Positions 59,801 through 64,000 of a stretch of 64,000 bases of DNA are shown piece by piece. The notes under the pieces are model-generated. The model searched no databases, had not been told where the DNA came from, and worked only from the letters and a program-made list of their open reading frames with translations. The stretch covers positions 21,929,820-21,993,819 of the forward strand of contig OY727096.1 in assembly GCA_963402885.1 (NCBI GenBank), written 5' to 3'. A program made the translations under genes and the position numbers. Position 1 is the first letter of the stretch; the number at the start of each line of letters is the position of its first letter. The DNA comes from Antedon bifida. Lineage: Eukaryota > Echinodermata > Crinoidea > Comatulida > Antedonidae.

Positions 59801-62401
59801 TTGAAATTGTCTCAGTGTAAAGTAAATCCTTTTTTGTAACTTCAAGACTCTCTGCAAGATTTGAACCAGTCATTTGAGATTCAAAAGCAAACCAACAACA
59901 ATACTTTCTCATTCATTATTCCACTAATAAATTCATAATAAATAAAATGTTTTTTCTAATGTATTAAATCTATAAATATTAATACATTTTTTAAAATTTG
60001 TTGTAGAATGGTGCAATGAATACAGAAATGAACGACCAGAGGTTGACCTTTTGCAGAAGGAGATTGATGAATTTATGTTGGCGTATGACAAAGATAATAA
60101 GAAGGTAGTTTGATTCACACTCTGAATTTAATTCAAAATGAATCTTGAAATGAAATAAAGTGTGCTGGAAAAATAAACAGGTTGGATTTAACATGCTTAG
60201 AAAAAAGTTTTTCACAGTAATCTAAGAAAATATGTTTACATATTTGCATTTTAAATTGATTCTTTAAAGATATATTGTCCCCCTAAATTTATTTATTTTT
60301 TTAAAATTTTTTATTGAATATGCCATTTGTTTTTTTCACCCAAAAACTGGATCTAAAAAAAATGATATACCTGAAAAAATGTAATTTAAAGCAAAAAATA
60401 GTTAAATTGTCTGTCAGACAATGGAATTGATTCTTTAAAGATATATTGTCCCCCTAAATTTATTTATTTTTTTAAAATTTTTTATTGAATATGCCATTTG
60501 TTTTTTTCACCCAAAAACTGGATCTAAAAAAAATGATATACCTGAAAAAATGTAATTTAAAGCAAAAAATAGTTAAATTGTCTGTCAGACAATGGTTTTT
60601 GGTTAAAATTAAAACGCTTCTGTTGTCTTTTTATAAGTGAAATAATTATTTTAATTTTATTGTTTTGTGAATAGCTTTATTAAAACTGAAAAATGGCCTA
60701 TTTAAAATCTGGTTTTATTAATCTTTATTTTTCATTGGGGGACAATACATCTTTAAGGTTCAGTTTTTTCACTTAAGCTCTGCATACATATCTTGACTTA
60801 AGCAAAAAATATCCAGCAGCACAGTTCATGACAATTTTCTTTAGCGAGAATTTAATACTTAGTCGTAAACACTTTATTGATAGTTTTATCAAGTTGGTCA
60901 CAAAAAAAAAACATCTCCTAAAAGAATTTCTTTCATAATTTATTTATTGAATTAATAGAACTATTCAAAATACTTTTATTACCAAACAATTAATAATTTA
61001 AAGTAGAAGTAAATTTCTACTCCCTTGTGAATTTCAAATATAAATTACAAAACTCCCATTTTTATCATTTGTTCCTAGCCTATACAATATTGATTGCATT
61101 TTATGAATAATATATAATGACATTTCATCAAATAAACAGAATAATTTTATTACCTATAAATTGTTGTAAAGAACAAATCTTTCTGCATAAGCTGCTGAAG
61201 CAGGTTGTTGAGCTAGAGTCCTCAATTGATTGCACAAATGAAGCGTCCTATATCAAAAAGTCGTAACTCAAAAAATTACAAATTGTCCTCGACATGTTAT
61301 TTTTAAATGATGTGACAGGTATTTTGTACGTGTCTTTAATTGAAAATACAACATTTTTACACTATTGCCGTACCATACTTAAACAATAACAATTCTTATA
61401 TATCAACGTTTGACATAATATAAAAAAGTAAAATTGTCCAAGATAATAAATAATCACATCTGTATTCTTTACTTCTCCCTTCATTCCTATTCCCCTGTCA
61501 CACTTATTGATATGGCTTCGGGCTACTTGCAATCATTCTCATTACTTGCTTTTAAGTTTGTATTGGTCTAACACTGGTGGACTATAAGTTCACACTAAAT
61601 TTATGTTTTGTTACATACTGTATGTAGTTTAATTAGCTTTTGATTCCGATTAAATGTATAACATTTATTGACCATTCACATTACAGATAAGCCAACTCAA
61701 AGCCGACAGATCTCATCTTTAATATGTAAAGGATGTACTCTCTGGTTTTTGACACAATGCTTTCTTTGCTTCCAATTCCTTCCTAAGCAGATATTGACAC
61801 TTGATGAGCAAATGGTTTACATGTTTTACCCTTAATAGTATGATTTGTCTTTTGCCAATTCCCATCTGCTAATTTCTACTTAATACTTTGTTTGATCATT
61901 AATGAAACACGTTTCAAATTTCGTAATGTTTATGGAAGTAAAAAAATACGACTTTGACAGAGTGAGTGACGTAAGTGTTTCTAAAGCTATGTCTACACTA
62001 TCAACTAGTTTAACAAAAAAAAGTGTGATTTGCCCAAATTTGGTAGTGATATGACGTCATCATGCCCATATGGAAACATCACTTTTTTTTTGACACATAA
62101 CAAATACAAAAGTTAATATAGTGTTCATACTAACTACATCTGTTGTATAAAATTGTTTTCTTAAAGATGTGGAAATTAATATTATTATTGTTATAAATGC
62201 AGAAAGAAGAAAAAAAGAAAAAATCTGAAGAAGAACCTGATGACGAGGGATGGATAACCGTTTCAAGAAAAGGACCAAAACCTGGAGTTGCCAGAACCGA
62301 GAAAAATCAAACACGCACACTAATAAAAGAGTCGCAGAAACGTAAACGGAAAGAACTTAACAATTTTTATACCTTCCAAATGCGAGAAACAAAACGTGAA
62401 C
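38766..62401 (+). CDS. RRP7A: Ribosomal RNA-processing protein 7 homolog A, six of about seven exons
   Basis: Nucleolar factor of the small-subunit processome (with UTP22 and RRP36 in yeast and human), needed for 18S rRNA maturation. I spliced it by hand; exons are 38766-38817, 40801-40940, 42697-42828, 52711-52834, 60007-60104 and 62203-62401, giving 248 codons plus one base. Every junction keeps the frame and uses GT...AG. Residues 18-130 form an RRM-like fold (KFS near 22, FVINIPPYCT just before 64, CFHVAYVTYED at 109-119). Residues 150-248 form the Rrp7 C-terminal domain: KWCNEY, EVDLLQKEIDEFMLAYD, PDDEGWITVSRKG, RKELNNFYTFQ. The conserved basic tail (about 28 residues in human) is missing; its exon must lie past 64000, because none follows in 62402-64000. 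ATG at 38766 has A at -3 and G at +4. Introns of about 2, 1.8, 9.9, 7.2 and 2.1 kb are full of repeats. Confidence 0.92.
39453..39605 (+). repeat. ACAGTAGAAC dispersed repeat, copy 2, with internal palindrome
   Basis: Begins ATACAGTAGAAC and ends AAAAGCGGTGTCCACTGAAC. A perfect palindrome, CCATGGAGGTAA joined to its inverse TTACCTCCATGG (sharing the central bases), interrupts it at 39463-39487. Confidence 0.65.
40302..40465 (+). repeat. ACAGTAGAAC dispersed repeat, copy 3
   Basis: Most complete copy: ACAGTAGAACTCCTTCC, CCACTATTCAGGGAACA, TTTTAAGGGACACTTTCCC, CTATTAAGGGGACAATGTG, TTGGGTCTGAAGTATCCCCTC. No inverted ends or boxes recognised. Confidence 0.7.
40663..40771 (+). repeat. CTCCTC/CTTCCTC pyrimidine tract
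   Basis: About 109 bp, almost purely pyrimidine, of CTC and CTT triplets, ending 30 bp before the exon 2 acceptor. It may act as an extended polypyrimidine tract and could form triplex DNA; the poly-Leu frame across it is an artefact. Confidence 0.85.
40801..40940 (+). CDS. RRP7A: RRP7A exon 2
   Basis: Encodes AFPVKFSHESD through FVINIPPYCTQ, the first strand of the RRM-like domain. Two in-frame acceptors lie 9 bp apart: AAAAG before 40801 and CCAG before 40810. The upstream one is preferred because it restores the conserved AxPxKFS word; the downstream one would remove three residues. Donor GTAATT at 40941. Confidence 0.85.
40941..42696 (+). other. RRP7A: RRP7A intron 2
   Basis: AT-rich. 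Contains three tandem copies of a ~125-bp unit (42141-42520); otherwise T runs and nothing recognised. Confidence 0.8.
42141..42520 (+). repeat. Tandem repeat, three ~125-bp copies
   Basis: Copies start at about 42141, 42266 and 42393. Each runs from AATATGCACAATTCAGGTCT through ATACGGTATACCATTGAGGA to GGTTAAATTATT. Copies 1 and 3 share CCATCGTACGTTG; copy 2 differs there. Confidence 0.9.
42697..42828 (+). CDS. RRP7A: RRP7A exon 3
   Basis: 44 codons in phase 0 at both ends, from ECLERLFGCYGEIEDIVVQQ to FPPIEKIT: the RRM helix 1, strand 2 and a variable loop. Acceptor TTTAG, donor GTTAGA (weak). Reading on would meet a stop within 15 codons. Confidence 0.88.
42916..43155. mobile_element. Short inverted-repeat element, family C (copy 1)
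   Basis: Ends CTTTAAAGATGCATTGTCCC and GGGGACAATACATCTTTAA are inverted; the interior has an inverted GGCTGGCAGCC and a GACAAAATAAATGGTCAAATT-like word. The second copy is at 60262-60757. Confidence 0.8.
44024..44455 (+). repeat. Tandem repeat, three ~150-bp copies
   Basis: Copies start at 44024, 44173 and 44327 (GTTCRCTTTCTTCCATTTTT), each with AAAAAGTAGGTCAAAGTTAA, TGCAGTAATAATACTACAC and, in the first two, GTTCTATATTTAAATGG. Confidence 0.9.
44487..44535. repeat. Hairpin ACTAGAGGGTG / CACACTCTAGT
   Basis: Inverted arms around GACCGAGCGAAGCGAAC. The sequence ends CTAG followed by T, like the Helitron ends, but the stem includes the CTAG itself, so it is not assigned to them. Confidence 0.55.
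45010..45115 (-). mobile_element. Possible non-LTR retrotransposon 3' fragment
   Basis: Starts with an imperfect TTCAA run and ACTTTATTTTACCACAGAGG, and includes CCCTGGGGACTGTGCACATAC. Its make-up resembles the insert at 3648-3820. Weak evidence. Confidence 0.3.
45142..45163. repeat. Isolated terminus of a family A element
   Basis: TTGATTGTGTAGACAGAGCTTT matches the family A right end. No left end is found upstream, so this is a truncated remnant. Confidence 0.55.
45767..45970 (+). repeat. 22-bp tandem repeat TTGATATCAATTATATACTTTC
   Basis: About nine imperfect copies, with the self-complementary TTGATATCAA core in most of them and variant linkers (TATAG, TACTTG, GTACTTTC). Confidence 0.85.
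46792..47047 (+). mobile_element. tRNA-derived SINE (family 1) with poly-A tail
   Basis: A box TGGCTTGGTGGTTATGATGC at 46801, B box GGTTCAAGTCC at 46845-46855, body word GTAGAGCATCTTGTGTATATG and a pure A run of about 22 (47025-47047). ATGAAT occurs just before the element and right after the tail, a possible short target duplication. The clean tail suggests a younger copy than the one at 29290. Confidence 0.85.
48680..48860 (-). repeat. ACAGTAGAAC dispersed repeat, copy 4 (inverted)
   Basis: The reverse complement follows copy 3 (ACTGTACAATAGAGCCC, CTATTCAGGGGACAACACT, GTTGGGTTCCAAAGATGTCC), with an extra block of about 30 bp in the middle. Confidence 0.65.
50625..50880 (+). repeat. Degenerate repeats of CTCATGCTTGAGTRTAA
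   Basis: About a dozen imperfect copies of a ~20-bp unit (TATAACCTCATGCTTAAGTG type), with variable spacing. Confidence 0.65.
51781..51926. mobile_element. Short inverted-repeat element, family A (copy 4)
   Basis: Clear left end AAGCTCTGTCTACACTATC and interior (GTGATGTGCCCATATATGG, ACACTACCATATTT). The right end is degraded after TTTTTTGTCAACCTAGTGTG. Confidence 0.8.
52711..52834 (+). CDS. RRP7A: RRP7A exon 4
   Basis: Encodes CFHVAYVTYEDADSIERLKK and SKSHIATGLE, the third RRM strand, second helix and linker. Strong acceptor (ACTTTTTCAG) and donor (GTAAGT). Ends in phase 1. Confidence 0.9.
53084..53202 (+). mobile_element. Family B inverted-repeat element, 5'-truncated (copy 3)
   Basis: Retains TTCTGTGTAAATGGTCATAAG, AACATAGATTCTAT and the right end CTGTGTAAATTGGCCTTTA. 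The left half is missing. Confidence 0.75.
54128..54450 (+). mobile_element. tRNA-derived SINE (family 2, copy 2)
   Basis: Degraded head (GGTAGCCCATTGGTTAGAAC) and the CCCAGTCCACTCAGCTGATG body shared with 17454. A longer tail follows, with AAGGACTATAAACCGTGTGC and AAAGAACCCAGTTCATC, a core word I associate with invertebrate SINEs. Confidence 0.65.
54564..54704. mobile_element. Short inverted-repeat element, family A (copy 5)
   Basis: Best-preserved copy: AAGCTCTGTCTACACTATC at the left, GATAGTGTAGGCAGAGCTT at the right, 141 bp. The right end is followed by AA; the left flank reads CTA. Confidence 0.88.
56060..56130 (+). repeat. ACAGTAGAAC dispersed repeat, copy 5 (short)
   Basis: ACAGAGTAGATCTCCTTTGA then AAAGGGACATTGTCCTGTGA. 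It shows what the split copy at 25981-26245 looks like without its insert. Confidence 0.55.
57547..57654. repeat. Inverted repeat with AAAGTTAGGTTT arms
   Basis: AAAGTTAGGTTTACG...CACCATG then TTTCCAAAA on the left; TTTTTGGAAA, CATGATGT and AAACCTAACTTTAC on the right. Total about 108 bp, MITE-like. Confidence 0.7.
58405..58714 (+). repeat. 21/22-bp minisatellite CAGCCCCTGGATAAGRTTA
   Basis: About 14 copies. The first seven are 21 bp (CAGCCCCTAGATAGTATCA, then CAGCCCCTGGATAAGATTA); the rest are 22 bp with ...GGTTATAT or ...GGTTACAT, some alternating as 44-bp dimers with a CATCCCC variant. Confidence 0.92.
60007..60104 (+). CDS. RRP7A: RRP7A exon 5
   Basis: Completes a Lys codon and encodes KWCNEYRNERPEVD then KEIDEFMLAYDKDNKK, the first helix of the Rrp7 domain. 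Acceptor TTGTAG, donor GTAGTT, phase 0 at the end. Confidence 0.9.
60255..60596 (+). repeat. Exact tandem duplication, two 171-bp copies
   Basis: Copies at 60255-60425 and 60426-60596 agree at every base I compared, from ATTGATTCTTTAAAGATATA to GTCTGTCAGACAATGG. Confidence 0.93.
60262..60757. mobile_element. Short inverted-repeat element, family C (copy 2), internally duplicated
   Basis: Left end CTTTAAAGATATATTGTCCC and right end GGGGACAATACATCTTTAAG are inverted. The left ~165 bp is present twice, so the copy is about 500 bp against 240 bp for copy 1. Confidence 0.75.
61984..62129. mobile_element. Short inverted-repeat element, family A (copy 6)
   Basis: Left end AAGCTATGTCTACACTATC; interior GTGTGATTTGCCC and GTGATATGACGTCATCATGCC; right end weak (AAGTTAATATAGTGTTCATAC). 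Ends about 70 bp before RRP7A exon 6. Confidence 0.78.
62203..62401 (+). CDS. RRP7A: RRP7A exon 6
   Basis: Encodes a Lys/Glu-rich start, EEPDDEGWITVSRKGPKPG, a basic stretch and KRKELNNFYTFQMRETKRE: the most conserved part of the family. Donor GTAAGT at 62402; ends in phase 1, so the next exon supplies two bases. The acceptor lies about 70 bp after a family A inverted-repeat element. Confidence 0.93.
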
Positions 62402-63387
62402 GTAAGTTTTGTTTTTTTTTTAGTTTTTTTCAATTTTTCACCCAGAGGCGCAGCCTTAGTCTCAAGGAGCCTCTGACAAACACATATAAGCTTAGCAAAA
62501 GAAAGTGGAAATATATAACAAAAATCTAAATAGCAAATCTTTTGGAATCAACTATGTAAAATATAAACAGTACGTGAGTGAGATGGTGAAGATTTTCAAG
62601 ATTGAAATTCTGAATCTTTTTCATGATACTTACAGATTAGCCTTATTAACACTCTAAAAGACAAGGATTTATCTTGCTGACAGTCATTCCATTTTCACTT
62701 TTTTCTTTCTTTTTATCATTGTCACGGCATGGGCAATGTCCTTTCATTACATGCTTCAAAGGCAATTCAAGCGATTAAATTTTAAATTGTCAAATATTCG
62801 GGCGTATTGTTTAATAGCGTTTTAACAGATTACACGTTGCGTTGATGATGACGGAGAGTTGTCATTATTGATTCCGAAGTCTGTCACATGACTAATGGCA
62901 CTTGTGTTAGTATGATTGATGTTGATTGTTAAAATATAACATTGAGGGCGCTGTTATGTGTACTCTAATGAACAGTATGGTTTAAGCAGGAAATGTGGTC
63001 AAATAATTTCCGTTTAATGAATACTAATATATCAGAGTGATTACTGCAGTAATTAGTACTAATATTCTAGAATGATTACTGTTTCCCATTCTGTAATTGG
63101 TCATGTGCTTTCTGATATTTAATTGTCAACGTGTAATGAATCAACTTAGAATGAAAACTGGAATGATCAAGTTGTTTTGAAAAGCAGAAGTACAGGCCTG
63201 TAGCGACAATAAGGATGGGTAGAATTAAATACATTACAGACATTTTACCAGCGGTAATACAGTGCAATTAAATGCTATATTTTGATTCTTATGTATAATT
63301 AAACTTTATTGAATGTGAGATGATGCTCTTAGTAAAGTCATTAAGCTATTTCTAAAATTACTTATGTAGGCATTAAGCGACAAGAAT

Positions 63388-63660
63388 AATTTAAAAGCAT
63401 TTAGTTGTCCTTAGTACAATGATGAATATGGATAGAATTTATAGGATTTGCATTTGTTTTTTTTTTTATTTCAGTGCATTGTTTTACAGTGTAGACATCT
63501 AATGAGAAATGTTTGCTATTGGGACAAACCCTAATTTAAAAGCATTTAGTTGTCCTTAGTACAATGATGAATATGGATAGAATTTGTAGAATTTTCATTT
63601 GTTTTATTTTAGTATAGACATCTAATGTGTAGACATCTAATGAGAAATTGTTGTTATTGG
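63388..63660 (+). repeat. Tandem duplication, two ~148-bp copies
   Basis: Both copies start TTTAAAAGCATTTAGTTGTC and run through ATGATGAATATGGATAGAAT to TTATTGGGACAA. They differ by T-run length and a small internal repeat of GTAGACATCTAATG. Confidence 0.88.
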
Positions 63661-63704
63661 GACAAGCAGTAATATAACAATAAGCGTGAAACTGCATGCT
63701 TGTC

Positions 63705-63862
63705 CAACATAGAATCTGTATCTATCCTGAGCTGATTTACAATCAATCGTCCGTCCTGTCCTTTTTTTGTGTAAATAGTCATAAGAACTAACATAGATTC
63801 TATATTTTTGTTGTCAGTTAACCTCTTAACGTTACAGCTCATCTGTGTATTATTGGCCTTAA
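63705..63862 (+). mobile_element. Family B inverted-repeat element, degraded (copy 4)
   Basis: Recognisable by TAGTCATAAGAACTAACATA then GATTCTATATTT and the right end CATCTGTGTATTATTGGCCTTAA. The left end has decayed. Confidence 0.65.
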
Positions 63863-64000
63863 CAGTCTAAATAAAACAATGTTTTTCTTGGATTGTTTTA
63901 ATGACTAGTTAATTTGCCTGAAACCTACTATCGTCGCTGCATTACTTATTGTTTTTGAGTAGTTAAATCAGAATGTTTATCTTTAGCCCACTCATATTGG

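Larger units (their letters stand above)
52835..60006 (+). other. RRP7A: RRP7A intron 4 (7.2 kb)
   Basis: Holds family A and B elements, a SINE, an ACAGTAGAAC copy, a small inverted repeat at 57547 and a 21/22-bp minisatellite at 58405. Open frames at 55150 and 57275 lack splice context and recognisable domains. Confidence 0.8.
60105..62202 (+). other. RRP7A: RRP7A intron 5
   Basis: Contains an enlarged family C inverted-repeat element and, close to the exon 6 acceptor, a family A element. Otherwise AT-rich. Confidence 0.8.
62402..64000 (+). other. RRP7A: RRP7A intron 6 (continues past the window)
   Basis: No last-exon coding sequence is found. It contains two ~148-bp tandem copies at 63388-63660 and a family B remnant. 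Confidence 0.75.

Noticed and set aside
63460-63500. Strong acceptor-like T run plus CAG as the start of the last RRP7A exon
   Set aside because: Translation in the required phase meets a stop after a few residues and lacks the basic Rrp7 tail; the site lies in a recent tandem duplication.

Overview
The window reads as nuclear DNA of a marine invertebrate deuterostome, most likely an echinoderm. This is an inference. It rests on AT-rich, intron-rich DNA with frequent AGGCCTA-type words, an intronless neuropeptide-type GPCR resembling urotensin-II/somatostatin receptors, a vertebrate-like exon layout for an RRP7 gene, and a dense load of SINEs, short inverted-repeat elements and Helitron-like repeats. 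Nothing looks bacterial or organellar. Only three real coding loci are supported: a retrotransposon pol, one GPCR and one RRP7A gene. 

Layout. 1-3515: 3' half of a Ty3/gypsy LTR retrotransposon (intact pol reading frame, then a putative 3' LTR). 3572-15041: a head-to-tail array of about six non-autonomous Helitron-like elements of 1.3-1.6 kb, each ending in a hairpin, then CTAG, then host T. It is broken by a 1.75 kb spacer (10426-12175), and its units alternate between two internal types. 15042-22016: noncoding, with SINE and inverted-repeat copies and several minisatellites. 22017-23048 (minus): intronless class A peptide GPCR. 23049-38765: a long noncoding stretch with many short inverted-repeat elements and a minus-strand SINE. 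38766 to beyond the right edge: RRP7A on the plus strand, six exons visible (38766-62401), with the last short exon beyond position 64000. Its introns carry most of the remaining repeats. 

The loci are not functionally linked. The GPCR and RRP7A are divergently transcribed about 15.7 kb apart. RRP7A is a housekeeping factor of small-subunit rRNA processing; the GPCR would sense a peptide at the cell surface. The most unusual structure is the Helitron-like array: alternating unit types, a shared GCGGATAAC word near both element ends, a triplicated 5' palindrome module in one unit, and about twenty TGACGTCA sites. No Rep/helicase gene is present, so any movement would depend on an enzyme encoded elsewhere.
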